Assembly: GCF_038024065.1 (NCBI RefSeq)
Contig: NZ_CP150667.1
Span: 1,991,501-2,055,500, forward strand
Reading direction: 5' to 3'
DNA length: 64,000 nucleotides
From: Polaribacter sejongensis
GTDB lineage: Bacteria > Bacteroidota > Bacteroidia > Flavobacteriales > Flavobacteriaceae
Part shown: positions 1-9,098 of the stretch, piece after piece
How the letters are laid out: every line of letters begins with the position of its first letter
Numbering within the stretch: position 1 is the stretch's first letter
Made by a program: the position numbers and the translations under genes
The notes under the pieces: model-generated
Database searches by the model: none
What the model saw: only the letters and a program-made list of their open reading frames with translations
What the model was told of the DNA's origin: nothing

Positions 1-502
1 AATCTAAATGGTAAAGTCCATATTTTTTGAACAAATCTCTTTTAAAAAATATCGCTGGATGCGCAGGCATAAAACCTATTTTCAGCTTTTCTGGATTCCA
101 ATTTTTAGCGGAATATTTTCTTACCGTTTTCTCTTCTTCATTAAATTGTAAAATATTACCTACAGAAGCATCCATATTTTTATTTTTTAAATGAAAATTA
201 GCTACATTTTCTAGTACTTTTTCATCTGTAAAAATATCATCAGAATTTAAAATCCCTACAATATCTCCTGTAGCCATTTCAATCCCTTTGTTCATGGCAT
301 CATACAAACCTTTATCTGGTTCAGAAACCCATTGAGATATCATAGATTTATATTTCTTTACTAAATCTATAGTACTATCTTTAGACCCCCCATCTACTAC
401 AATGTATTCTATATTCTTGTATGTTTGTGCTTGTACAGATTTAAATGTTTTTTCAATAGTTTTTTCGCTATTGTAACAGACTGTTATTATGGAAATTTTC
501 AT
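1..502 (-). CDS. Glycosyltransferase family 2, C-terminus cut by window edge
   Basis: A GT-A fold glycosyltransferase that should add one sugar to the lipid-linked repeat unit on the cytoplasmic side. About 167 N-terminal residues are visible and the frame is open to base 1. The protein begins MKISIITVCYNSEKTI, has the nucleotide-binding VDGGSKDST stretch near residues 36-44 and an acidic NSDD metal-binding motif at 86-89, followed by a PAHPAIFF segment typical of WcaA-like GT2 enzymes. The start ATG lies 2 bp after the stop of the upstream GT4 gene, so the two are co-transcribed. Donor and acceptor cannot be told from sequence. Confidence 0.9.
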   Translation of the reverse strand, partial: MKISIITVCYNSEKTIEKTFKSVQAQTYKNIEYIVVDGGSKDSTIDLVKKYKSMISQWVSEPDKGLYDAMNKGIEMATGDIVGILNSDDIFTDEKVLENVANFHLKNKNMDASVGNILQFNEEEKTVRKYSAKNWNPEKLKIGFMPAHPAIFFKRDLFKKYGLYHLD

Positions 503-504
503 TT

Positions 505-1713
505 TTATTTTTCTAGATTTCTTAAATAAGATTCTGCAGCTTTAAAATTCGTTAATTTTGATGCAGTGAGTACAGCACTCTTTGATATTTCTTGTTTTTC
601 TTGTATGCTCATTTTATTAATATATTCAATCAAAATTGCTAATTCTTCAACATTACCTGCTTCGCATAAAAACCCATTTTCTCCATGCTTAATAACACCA
701 TCAAAACCTTCGTCTTTGGCTGCAATTGTTATACAACCTGCTGCCATAGCCTCTAAATAAACTAAGCCATAGGCTTCATTTTTACTAATCATTATAAAGC
801 AATCACTTTCTATCATTTTCTCCCACACTTTATCACGTGTTACTCTTCCATTTAAAGTAACATTTTCTGAAAGCAATTTTTCTTTTATTTTTGTTTCGAT
901 TTTATTACTTTCAAATCCACCTCCAATATAATCTAATTTATAATCATTATTTTTATATACTATTGTTAAAGCATCAATTATTTCACTTGGATATTTTCTT
1001 TTTATTAAAGTCCCTACAAAAAGAAAAGATGCTAATTTTGCATTAAACTTCTTTACATTTTTATTCTCTGTAAATCTTTCAGGTATACCAGAATAACACA
1101 TAAAACTATTTTTTTCATCAACTCCAAATTGTTTAAAACTAGCTTTTATAGGGGCACTTCTAAAGCCAAAAACATCAATACTACTTAATATTTCTTTTGT
1201 ATTATTTTTATATAAATTAATTAAAAAATCTGCTTTATGATGAAAAACTAAGGAAGTAACAGCACTCGAGAATCTTTTTTTTAAGAGCGTTATTAATTCT
1301 AACTGTGGATTCTCCCAATGCCCTACAATAATATCAGGTATAAAATTAGATTGGTCTAACTCTTTAAAAATTTTTTCTTCTTGCCTCTCTATTGTTTTTT
1401 TTGCAAACCTAAACCTTGGAAAGCTTTTATATATTGGCATTCTTATTACTATAACACCATCCAAATGATATTTATAAACTTGAGTTAATCTTTGGTTAGG
1501 AATATTAGTACCCGTAAATGCGGCTATTAATTTTGAGAAAATTGACGCCAAAAAATAAAAAAACTTATGATAAAATGCCAAATTATGTATTACTATAACT
1601 TCACAATCCATTTTAATCCATTCCTTTGTAAAATAATGGACTATAGGTGTAAAGGTTTCATTAATATCTTTCCCAGGGTATATAGAGGTTAATATTACAA
1701 TTTTTCTTGTCAT
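505..1713 (-). CDS. Glycosyltransferase family 4 (GT-B fold)
   Basis: A 402-residue GT-B glycosyltransferase of the polysaccharide locus. The C-terminal donor-binding domain carries the GT4 E-x7-E motif intact (E313 and E321 in EAYGLVYLE) followed by the usual MAAGC segment. The N-terminal half starts with a Rossmann strand (RKIVILTSIYPG) as expected for the acceptor domain. It ends 2 bp before the next GT2 gene. Upstream is a roughly 600-bp gap, so it may begin a new transcript or read through from the polymerase gene. Length is normal for the family; the sugar transferred is unknown. Confidence 0.88.
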   Translation of the reverse strand: MTRKIVILTSIYPGKDINETFTPIVHYFTKEWIKMDCEVIVIHNLAFYHKFFYFLASIFSKLIAAFTGTNIPNQRLTQVYKYHLDGVIVIRMPIYKSFPRFRFAKKTIERQEEKIFKELDQSNFIPDIIVGHWENPQLELITLLKKRFSSAVTSLVFHHKADFLINLYKNNTKEILSSIDVFGFRSAPIKASFKQFGVDEKNSFMCYSGIPERFTENKNVKKFNAKLASFLFVGTLIKRKYPSEIIDALTIVYKNNDYKLDYIGGGFESNKIETKIKEKLLSENVTLNGRVTRDKVWEKMIESDCFIMISKNEAYGLVYLEAMAAGCITIAAKDEGFDGVIKHGENGFLCEAGNVEELAILIEYINKMSIQEKQEISKSAVLTASKLTNFKAAESYLRNLEK

Positions 1714-1852
1714 TTTTAATACGTTTAATAATTAATATATTGAACTTTCTAAGTAAACTAAATAGTTTATTATTAATTTCAGTATTAATTAAATTTATAT
1801 ATTTTTTTAATTTGAAAATAATTTTCAAAAATAGTGAATTGATCTTCATCAT
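1714..1852 (-). pseudogene. Possible truncated acyltransferase-type ORF start
   Basis: On the minus strand an AGGAGG sequence, unusually strong for this genome, sits just before ATGATG (second ATG at 1847-1849). The frame starts MMKINSLFLKIIFKLKKY and is lysine/isoleucine rich. It runs into the start of the GT4 gene and stops at 1661, giving only 63 codons. The opening resembles the basic amphipathic lead of sugar O-acyltransferases such as the gene at 8332-9069, but no hexapeptide repeat follows. It may be a gene cut by a deletion, a tiny ORF coupled to the GT4 gene, or chance. Confidence 0.25.
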
Positions 1853-2315
1853 ACCTCCTAATATTTATATACTTTTTTCTTCATCAAATTTTATTTATTT
1901 CGAATAACTATTTTTAAATAGCACCTAAAAAATTATAGAGAATTTATTATTTATATGTAAAAAAACAGACCAACTTAAAAACTACTATTTCTTTGAATAT
2001 ATCCATTACCACAAACAAATCATGTGTATTCAATATTGCAGTGTTAAAATTCTATTTATTTTTTTTCATTATTCTAAAACCAGTATTGAACATCTAGAAG
2101 GTTTAGAGAATATGGATATATAAATAAAATCATATATTCTTTTTAATAGAAACTTTAAAACAATAGAGTTGTATATTAATTAGTTGTATGATACTTAAAG
2201 ATAAATATCTATTAAGTTAAGCCAATTCATCATACTCAATTAAATAATAATGAGCCCAAACCTAAAAAAATCTACACAATTTTGTATAGTTATAATTATA
2301 AATTTAATTAATCTC
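1853..2315. other. AT-rich gap without recognisable gene
   Basis: Part of the roughly 600-bp gap between the GT4 and polymerase genes. All six frames are broken by stops, and I could not relate any stretch to a known family. No clear terminator hairpin was seen. The base composition is even lower in G+C than the genes around it, consistent with remnants of an earlier gene in a fast-evolving locus, but this is not shown. Confidence 0.4.
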
Positions 2316-3482
2316 TTATTTTTTTTGGGAGTAAATAATACCCAAAGGCAAAAATAATAAAACCGAAAAATATAAAGCTCCTGTAAAAGAATGTTGAACG
2401 AAACCTTGTATAAAAATGATATAAACCCAAATATAATCTTTGTCTACTTTAATTAATCTATTCATACGTTTAAAACCTCCATAAAATACCGGTAAAATCA
2501 ATAACAAACCTAAAATACCGGTTGCCATTAATATTTCTAATATAAAATTGTGTGGATATATTCCGAACTCTATTCCTCCTCCAAAAATAGGATAGTTAAA
2601 AAATTCAGATAATGCTTGATTCCAAATAATACTTCTATTATTATCACCCGTTTCAGCTGTTTCAACAGTTCTTGCAAAAATAGAGCTACCTGTTTTTATA
2701 GCCCCCCAAATAAGTATTGGAATACTTAATATGAAGGCCGCTAAAAATTTAAATTTATTTTTTACTGAACCATATAAAACAAACAAGGGTAAAGAAAACA
2801 CAATAGCGATTAAAGACCCTCTAGAAGCACCAAGGAAAAACATCATTAATGACAAAGTTATCGTAAGATAAAGATATACTTTATAAATTCTTGTTTTATA
2901 TTTATTAAATACAATTTCAAATATACATAACATTAAAGAAAGAGCTCCCCCATAAGATAATGCTAATGGATTTAAAGTACTCTCATCAAAACCTTCATAT
3001 TTTGCCATCGATATTCTTCCTATTCCAGCAGCTAGCATATCTTTATACAAATAAAGAGATATTAAGCCCATTAAAAAACCTGAAAATATAAAAGATTTTA
3101 AAATATTTTTTTTAAAATCAGAAAAGTTTATTGAAGAAAACATTAAAAAAGGCAGAATACAAAAATTTATCGAATAAAAGATATACTCAAACCAATTTTT
3201 AGATAATAACAATGTTGAATTATGATGTAATAAAACTTTTATAAAATAAAAAAACCAAAAAACTATAAATAAAAAAATAATAGTTCTTTTTTGTTTATCC
3301 ATACTGTTTTTCTTGAGGAGACAAAAAATAACATAGCTCATTAATAAAGTGGTAATTAATCTAATTGGAACAGTAACTGCTCTTGAAGAATTACCAAACC
3401 CCAATGATATTACTATAGCCAAAACAGCATAAAATCCTGAATAAGAAAAAAAAGTTATAATAAAAACTAGCCTACGAATCAT
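2316..3482 (-). CDS. O-antigen polymerase / ligase family (Wzy/WaaL type) membrane protein
   Basis: An inner-membrane protein of 388 residues with about 11-12 hydrophobic segments and a short periplasmic stretch near residues 265-300, the layout of Wzy polymerases and WaaL ligases. FLGASRGSL in the second half fits the basic residues of this family. I chose the ATG at 3480-3482 (MIRRLVFIITFF); a TTG at 3486-3488 would add two residues. The upstream GT4 gene ends 7 bp earlier. Because Wzx and glycosyltransferases are in the same locus, polymerase (Wzy) is more likely than ligase, but sequence alone cannot separate them. Confidence 0.82.
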   Translation of the reverse strand: MIRRLVFIITFFSYSGFYAVLAIVISLGFGNSSRAVTVPIRLITTLLMSYVIFCLLKKNSMDKQKRTIIFLFIVFWFFYFIKVLLHHNSTLLLSKNWFEYIFYSINFCILPFLMFSSINFSDFKKNILKSFIFSGFLMGLISLYLYKDMLAAGIGRISMAKYEGFDESTLNPLALSYGGALSLMLCIFEIVFNKYKTRIYKVYLYLTITLSLMMFFLGASRGSLIAIVFSLPLFVLYGSVKNKFKFLAAFILSIPILIWGAIKTGSSIFARTVETAETGDNNRSIIWNQALSEFFNYPIFGGGIEFGIYPHNFILEILMATGILGLLLILPVFYGGFKRMNRLIKVDKDYIWVYIIFIQGFVQHSFTGALYFSVLLFLPLGIIYSQKK

Positions 3483-3489
3483 GAACAAC

Positions 3490-4506
3490 TTATTTATATT
3501 CTTTCAATATTTTAAAATAGCTTTTGATAATTTTTTTTGAAATTACATTTTCTTTAAAATTACATAAAATATGATTATGTAATTTTTTATCTTGATTTTT
3601 AATCAATAATTTATTGACAGCAACTCCTATATCTCTCACAGAATAAGGGTTTACCAATTCGGCAAAAGGGTGAAAGTATTCTTTTGGTCCCCCTACATTT
3701 GTTAATACAACTTCACATCCATAATAGGCCGCATTTAAAGCAACAATACCTACTCCTTCACTTATACTTGGTAAAGCAAATACTTTTGCTTTTTTATACA
3801 AATCAATCATTTCTTCTTCTGTTATAAAACCAAGAACTTTAATATTCTTACAATCACCAATCTCATTAAGCAATGGTCTAAATTGCTCTTCTGAACCTTT
3901 TGCTCCAGCCAATACCAATTTAAATTTGTACTTTTTTGCAGCTTTAATTAACCTAATAACATTTTTACGTTCTTGATAAATTGAACTTATATGTAAACAA
4001 AAGTTTTCTTTTTTTAAATTATGATTATATTCTTTACAAATTTCATCATCAAAACTTAATGGTACTTTAAAAATTTTTGAAGATTTTAAGTTCATGGACT
4101 TACTAAAAAAGAGAGATTCATAATCGGATCTTACAAAAACCCCTTTAATATATGGTAAGGACTTTTTTAATGCATACGTGGGAGAATATAACCGTAATTT
4201 TTCAAAACCAACAAAAGTAGATAGCTTATACATAAAAGGACTTTGTATAGAGTCAATTATCGGTGAAATAACTATGTTTTTATTTTTTTTAGACAATACT
4301 ATAATAAAAGCATGTAACCAAATACCTGTTCCAAAAATATGTAAAACATCATATGTTTTCCAATCATAATTACCCCACACATTAAGCTCATCTACAGTAT
4401 GTCCCTGAGAAACAAGCCCTTTACTCCATTCTCTCGCTTGATTTTTAACACCATTAGAATTACCTGATATTATAGCTGATTGACCTAAAAAAAAACCTAT
4501 TTTCAT
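3490..4506 (-). CDS. Glycosyltransferase family 4 with altered E-x7-E motif
   Basis: A GT-B glycosyltransferase of 338 residues. I take the ATG at 4504-4506 (MKIGFFLGQSAI) as start; a GTG two codons upstream is less likely. The C-terminal domain has the family layout with LPSISEGVGIVALNAAYYG and NVGGPKEYF, where the first Glu (E250) of E-x7-E is present but the second is Asn (N258). The rest is well preserved, so it is probably active with changed donor contacts. It lies in the assembly part of the locus, between the acyltransferase and the polymerase gene. Confidence 0.85.
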   Translation of the reverse strand: MKIGFFLGQSAIISGNSNGVKNQAREWSKGLVSQGHTVDELNVWGNYDWKTYDVLHIFGTGIWLHAFIIVLSKKNKNIVISPIIDSIQSPFMYKLSTFVGFEKLRLYSPTYALKKSLPYIKGVFVRSDYESLFFSKSMNLKSSKIFKVPLSFDDEICKEYNHNLKKENFCLHISSIYQERKNVIRLIKAAKKYKFKLVLAGAKGSEEQFRPLLNEIGDCKNIKVLGFITEEEMIDLYKKAKVFALPSISEGVGIVALNAAYYGCEVVLTNVGGPKEYFHPFAELVNPYSVRDIGVAVNKLLIKNQDKKLHNHILCNFKENVISKKIIKSYFKILKEYK

Positions 4507-4616
4507 AAACACACTTTTAATATTACAAATTTAGGCAAAATAATTCGCTCTACCTTCTGAGTACAATTTAAGCATACAAAATTAATATACTATGAATACG
4601 ATACTCAGATTCTGTT

Positions 4617-6473
4617 TTAAATTTTCTTTTCCTTTATTAGGAAATCGATTACTTGGTCAGCTCCGTATAAACTCAAATGATCATCATCAAACATATAAGG
4701 AGTTTTAGTTTTATTATCATAATGCTTAAATTCACTCCTTAAAAATAAGTCAATATAATTTTTTACTGGAACTAATTTTTTTAGATTATTATTTAATAAA
4801 AAAGAGTTTTCATCTATATAAGACTTTTCTTTTTTACCAATCATCTTAAAAGCTTCTACTCTAGAAAAATTAATATTATATTTTTCAGTTTGACCAAGAA
4901 TTATTAATTTTATTCCAAGTTTTTCTACAAAGAATATAGTTTCATTGATACCTTTTGCTAAATCTACATCATTTTCATAATCTTTAAAGGTGTGATAATT
5001 TACCCAATGGCCAGAAAGAATAATTACATCTATTTTATCCTTATTAGTAACAATAAAGTTTTCAAAGATATCTTGAAATTGCTTACTAGCCATTTTTTCG
5101 CCTTGAAAATTAATTAAAGGTAGAGTACCAACTACTGTATGTTCTATGAAATTATATTTACTACTATCTAATTTACTTCTCAAAGAAAGGGAGTATTGGG
5201 CTGCATGGCTATCACCTAATAACAAAACATTTTTTTTATCAAAATTGATACATAAGCAATCTTTATAGTTAATCTTTTTCATATGGTGACAAGTACCAGA
5301 ATGGAATTGCTTAGCTCTAGTAGCTTCATAATGTTGTCTATATTCAGAAAGAGCTACGACATCTTCACTAAATAAGTGATTATTTAAGGGAAAAAAATAT
5401 GCTAAACCCGAAATGAGAAGAGTAAAAAAAGTTGTAACAAGGATTGCATTTACAGATATAAATTTTGTTTTCTTTTCAATAAAAGTATAAGTTAAAACTG
5501 ATAATATAACTGATAATATTAATAAACTAATTATTACGTCCCACCCATTATAATCAAAATATTTCGAAATAACATAAATAGGCCAATGCCAAAGGTATAG
5601 ACTATAAGAAATACTTCCAACATACTGTATTCCTCTATTTTTGTAAAAAGAATACTCTTTATGGATTGCGATTAATAAAAATGAAGATATAGTTGGCAAC
5701 AATGTTAAAGCTGATGGCCAAACATCATTATCTGTAAAACAGAAAATACTTATAGCTAAACCCAAAAAGCATAAATAAGTAATTAGTTTCTTTAAAACAA
5801 TAGATATGTTTGTTTGAAAAAAATCACTATAAAGAAATGCAACACCACCTAGCATCATTTCCCATGCTCGGTGTGTAAATGAGAAAAAACTAATTTTAGT
5901 ATAATTAGTCGGTAAAAAATTATTAAAAATAATTATCAGAAAAAAAGATAAGATTGTTACTGTTAAAAAGATAACTTTAAATTTCTTGTATTTTTTTAAA
6001 TAAATTTTTCTAATTAATATTAAGAAAAGAGGGTAAATCATGTAAAACTGCCATTCTACAGAAAGAGACCAAGTATGCAGAAGTATATTAGACTGTGCTG
6101 ACGGATCAAAATACCCAGAATTAAATAAATAATAATAGTTCGATAAAAATAGACTAGAAAACAATGAATAAAGAGATAATTGCCTAAAATCTATCGGAAA
6201 ATACAAGAAATAAGTACTGATTAAAACACCTATTATCATAACAATTAATACTGGTAGAATCCTAGTTAATCGTCTTTTGTAAAATTCACTTAAAATAAAT
6301 GAGTTTGTTTGAAATTTTTTCAATATTATTCTTGTCATTAAATAACCACTTATAACAAAGAAAATATCAACTCCAACAAAGCCACCTTCAAAAAAAGGTA
6401 TTTGGTAGTGAAAAAAAACTACTACTACAACCGCTAACGCCCTTAAAAACCCAATATCATATCTAAAACTCAT
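4617..6473 (-). CDS. Acyltransferase 3 (OafA/YrhL type) with C-terminal SGNH domain
   Basis: An integral membrane acyltransferase of 618 residues, probably O-acetylating the surface polysaccharide. Residues 1 to about 350 form the Acyltransferase_3 domain with about ten membrane segments, starting with RYDIGFLRALAVVVVVFFHY and including VGVDIFFVISGYL. The C-terminal third is a periplasmic SGNH-hydrolase-like domain with the nucleophile block LLLGDSHAAQ (S422) and the acid/base block DDDHLS (D596-H599). This two-domain form is known from OafA-like enzymes that carry the acetyl group across the membrane to the sugar. It sits 17 bp downstream of the pyruvyl transferase gene, consistent with a decoration operon. 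Confidence 0.92.
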   Translation of the reverse strand: MSFRYDIGFLRALAVVVVVFFHYQIPFFEGGFVGVDIFFVISGYLMTRIILKKFQTNSFILSEFYKRRLTRILPVLIVMIIGVLISTYFLYFPIDFRQLSLYSLFSSLFLSNYYYLFNSGYFDPSAQSNILLHTWSLSVEWQFYMIYPLFLILIRKIYLKKYKKFKVIFLTVTILSFFLIIIFNNFLPTNYTKISFFSFTHRAWEMMLGGVAFLYSDFFQTNISIVLKKLITYLCFLGLAISIFCFTDNDVWPSALTLLPTISSFLLIAIHKEYSFYKNRGIQYVGSISYSLYLWHWPIYVISKYFDYNGWDVIISLLILSVILSVLTYTFIEKKTKFISVNAILVTTFFTLLISGLAYFFPLNNHLFSEDVVALSEYRQHYEATRAKQFHSGTCHHMKKINYKDCLCINFDKKNVLLLGDSHAAQYSLSLRSKLDSSKYNFIEHTVVGTLPLINFQGEKMASKQFQDIFENFIVTNKDKIDVIILSGHWVNYHTFKDYENDVDLAKGINETIFFVEKLGIKLIILGQTEKYNINFSRVEAFKMIGKKEKSYIDENSFLLNNNLKKLVPVKNYIDLFLRSEFKHYDNKTKTPYMFDDDHLSLYGADQVIDFLIKEKKI

Positions 6474-6490
6474 ACAATGTATAATAACTA

Positions 6491-7396
6491 TTATTTAGCA
6501 AATTCTTCCAAAACATTAAAAGGAGCTACTTCTAAAAGATTCTTTTGAATATTCTTTAAATTTAAATTAATATTTAAATATTCAGAGTATTCTTTAAATT
6601 TCTCAAATTCTTCCTCTATATTAAAATCGTCCATCTCTTTTAAAGGAATTGGGTTGTATTCCTTTATGCCTACTGATGAAAAATAATCTAAAAACTTAAT
6701 ATTTTCTCCATGCCATTGTATTTTAGAATACTCATACCAAAGAGCAGGTATAGAATAAGCTTGTGCTACAATTACACCATGCAATGATGATGAAATAATT
6801 TTTTCACAAGATAAAATTTCATTTAAAATATCCTCTATATCTCCAATTAAATTAATCACTTTTATTCCGTGTTTTTCTTCATAACCTGCAAAGTGTTCAT
6901 ATTGCGTGTGATGAGGTATCATACCTAATTTATAGGTTTTCTTAACCTTTGGATTATAAACCAAAGGTAAAAGCAATGCTGGATCTCCGAAAACAGACGG
7001 ACAAACATACCCCAACTCTAATAATCTTTTTTGAGTATATTTACCTCGAACCGCTAAAAACTTACCGTTATCTACCTTTTCATTATTAAATAAAATACCA
7101 CTACCCCATACAATTCTCTTACCACTACCCCAACCTATAATACTACCTATAGAAACAATATAATTACCATTTAATTTAAGTGTCTTTAAAACGTTTTTTA
7201 AAATATCTAAACCATAATAACCTAATACTAGACCTTTTAAATATGCTAGTATTAATTTAATAGAACTTCTATTAATAATAACTTGAGACACTTCATTTCC
7301 TGAAATCTTTTTTATTAAGTAAGGGCCTAATTCATCTCCGAAATTACCATATTTCCCTTTTTTATTAAACCAATATACATTTACTTTACTTTTCAT
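6491..7396 (-). CDS. Polysaccharide pyruvyl transferase family protein
   Basis: A 301-residue member of the polysaccharide pyruvyl transferase family (WcaK/ExoV/CsaB-like), which adds ketal-linked pyruvate from PEP to sugars and so adds negative charge. Visible features are NFGDELGPYLIKKI near residues 18-31, IGSIIGWGSG, the FGDPALLLPL block and SSLHGVIVAQAY, all typical of the family. It lies 3 bp after the GT2 gene and 17 bp before the OafA-type gene. Some family members pyruvylate lipid-linked intermediates, others the finished polymer; sequence does not tell. Confidence 0.88.
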   Translation of the reverse strand: MKSKVNVYWFNKKGKYGNFGDELGPYLIKKISGNEVSQVIINRSSIKLILAYLKGLVLGYYGLDILKNVLKTLKLNGNYIVSIGSIIGWGSGKRIVWGSGILFNNEKVDNGKFLAVRGKYTQKRLLELGYVCPSVFGDPALLLPLVYNPKVKKTYKLGMIPHHTQYEHFAGYEEKHGIKVINLIGDIEDILNEILSCEKIISSSLHGVIVAQAYSIPALWYEYSKIQWHGENIKFLDYFSSVGIKEYNPIPLKEMDDFNIEEEFEKFKEYSEYLNINLNLKNIQKNLLEVAPFNVLEEFAK

Positions 7397-7399
7397 TAT

Positions 7400-8308
7400 T
7401 TAATTTTTATTATTTGTAATTAATTTAAATTTAATTTTATATACTCTTTTTAATAAAGGTCGTGTTAAGTTTTGTAACTTATATTTTCTTTTACCAAAAC
7501 TTAAAAAACGTATTTTATATTCTAAATTTATTCTTTTTAATAATATACTTGCCGTTTCCTCATCAAGCATATTTGTCTCAAAAAGAAACAATACATCCTT
7601 TATATATTGAGCTATAATAGCCAAATTAGACAGTTTTGACAATCCTCCTTTGCTTGAAATATTATTCATGTGCTTTCTATAAGAAACCAAATCCTTATTA
7701 ACTCTAGTAAAGCCACCTAATAATAAACTTCTTAAGACTAAGACAGTATCCTCTGTAGGACATTTTTTTGTAAGAGGTTCAAAATGGTTTAGCATTTTTT
7801 TACTAACAATTCTACCTGGTGCAAATAACTCAATTTTTTTTAAATTTAAATAATCTTCTAGAGTATTAAATTTTTCTTGATAAGGCAATTCGATTTTCTT
7901 TACAAATACCCCATTCTCATCTATTATTTCACCACTAAAATCAACCATATTACCAATAGCATCATTTTCTATTACCTTTACCGCCTCTAATACATGATTT
8001 GGCTTAGAAATATCATCTCCCGCACAAGTTAGTAAATAATCTCCTTTAGCAGTATCATACAAAATTTTAGATACATGATCTCCTAACCCTAAATTTTTTG
8101 AATTTCTATTCAATACAATTGTGTGTGGTCCCTTATATCCTTGTACAGTTTCTTCAATTATTTTATAAGTTGAATCTTTAGAACAATCATCTGAAATAAT
8201 AATTTCTAAGGGAGTATAAGTTTGTGATAGTGCACCAGCAATTGCATGCTCTATATATTCTTCTTGATTATATGTAAAAAGACAATATGAAACTAATTTA
8301 TTTTTCAT
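7400..8308 (-). CDS. Glycosyltransferase family 2
   Basis: A 302-residue GT-A glycosyltransferase. It starts MKNKLVSYCLFTYNQEEYI and has a nucleotide-binding ISDDCSKDST at about residues 38-47 and CAGDDI as DxD-type motif at about 95-100. The C-terminal third is basic and poorly conserved, as in WcaA/WbbL-like enzymes. It lies 3 bp upstream of the pyruvyl transferase gene and about 23 bp after the acyltransferase gene, so it is part of the same transcript. Acceptor and linkage are unknown. Confidence 0.9.
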   Translation of the reverse strand: MKNKLVSYCLFTYNQEEYIEHAIAGALSQTYTPLEIIISDDCSKDSTYKIIEETVQGYKGPHTIVLNRNSKNLGLGDHVSKILYDTAKGDYLLTCAGDDISKPNHVLEAVKVIENDAIGNMVDFSGEIIDENGVFVKKIELPYQEKFNTLEDYLNLKKIELFAPGRIVSKKMLNHFEPLTKKCPTEDTVLVLRSLLLGGFTRVNKDLVSYRKHMNNISSKGGLSKLSNLAIIAQYIKDVLFLFETNMLDEETASILLKRINLEYKIRFLSFGKRKYKLQNLTRPLLKRVYKIKFKLITNNKN

Positions 8309-8331
8309 TCTAAAATTAAATATTTACGTAA

Positions 8332-9069
8332 TTAAATGATTAACAAGCCTTCTAAATCTTCTTCTTCCCATCCCCTTCTTACATCGTTTCTAATTAACTT
8401 TGCAGGAAACCCAGCGACTAAGACATTTTCGCCTAATTCACAATAATTTTTAGTTAACAAACTATTTGAGCTGACGGTAAAGTAATCTGGTGTATGTGTT
8501 GACTTCATAATTGACACTCTTCCACCTATGTAATTATATTTTCCAATTTTAATCGAACCAATCTTTTCATAAGTTACATTACTTTTCAAGTCTTTCATTG
8601 AATGAAATGATGTATCAATCAACTGAGATTCATATCCAATTCTAGCAAAATCATCAGTTGTAATTGAATTCATACAAATAATCTTACCATTTGCCCCTAT
8701 CGAAGAAAGGTGCCCCATTTCAAGAACTGCATCATTATTAATATATATTGAATAATCTAATCCTATCTGAACATGACCATTAAACACTATTAACCCTTTT
8801 AATGTTAATTGTGCATTCTTTTTGGATACTTTGAATAATTCATATTTCTGACCAAAACCAATCATTCCAAATTTAATTGGTGCATTTATTTTTACCTTAC
8901 CTTTCGAACATTGAAGTTTTACTTTTCCATAAAAAACAACAGGCATTTTTTTTGCAATTTTAAATGGAAACATTTTAAAATTAAAATAAATAGTTTTCAA
9001 CCAATTTATTGACAAATAAAAGTTGATTTTATTAAATAAATATTTCAATAGTTTAATAATGAAGTTCAT
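8332..9069 (-). CDS. Left-handed beta-helix (hexapeptide repeat) acyltransferase
   Basis: A 245-residue acyltransferase of the LbH superfamily (WcaF/maltose O-acetyltransferase group). The first 35 residues are a basic amphipathic lead. Hexapeptide repeats follow, with degenerate coils around residues 80-150 and a clear late coil YIGGRVSIMK. The C-terminal GENVLVAGFPAKLIRND is the usual CoA-binding end of these enzymes. Probable role is O- or N-acetylation of a sugar in the repeat unit. The ATG follows directly on a run of 7-bp repeats that also holds the stop codon of the flippase gene. Confidence 0.85.
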   Translation of the reverse strand: MNFIIKLLKYLFNKINFYLSINWLKTIYFNFKMFPFKIAKKMPVVFYGKVKLQCSKGKVKINAPIKFGMIGFGQKYELFKVSKKNAQLTLKGLIVFNGHVQIGLDYSIYINNDAVLEMGHLSSIGANGKIICMNSITTDDFARIGYESQLIDTSFHSMKDLKSNVTYEKIGSIKIGKYNYIGGRVSIMKSTHTPDYFTVSSNSLLTKNYCELGENVLVAGFPAKLIRNDVRRGWEEEDLEGLLII

Positions 9070-9098
9070 TGTTATTTGTTATTTGTTATTTGTTATTT
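9070..9098 (-). repeat. 7-bp tandem repeat at the wzx / acyltransferase junction
   Basis: On the plus strand the unit TTGTTAT recurs about four times without gaps. On the coding strand this reads as AACAAAT units. The wzx stop codon (9086-9088) lies inside the array and the acyltransferase ATG follows it at once, so the array is both the 3' end of wzx and the whole ribosome-binding region of the next gene. A change of one unit (7 bp) would alter the last residues of the flippase and the spacing between the genes. Confidence 0.8.

Noticed and set aside
1707..1907. 66-codon plus-strand frame at the GT4 start
   Set aside because: AT-rich chance frame opposite a real gene and gap; no family resemblance or start signal.
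9070..9098. Short tandem repeats as a possible CRISPR array
   Set aside because: Units are 7 bp without spacers; no cas genes in the window.
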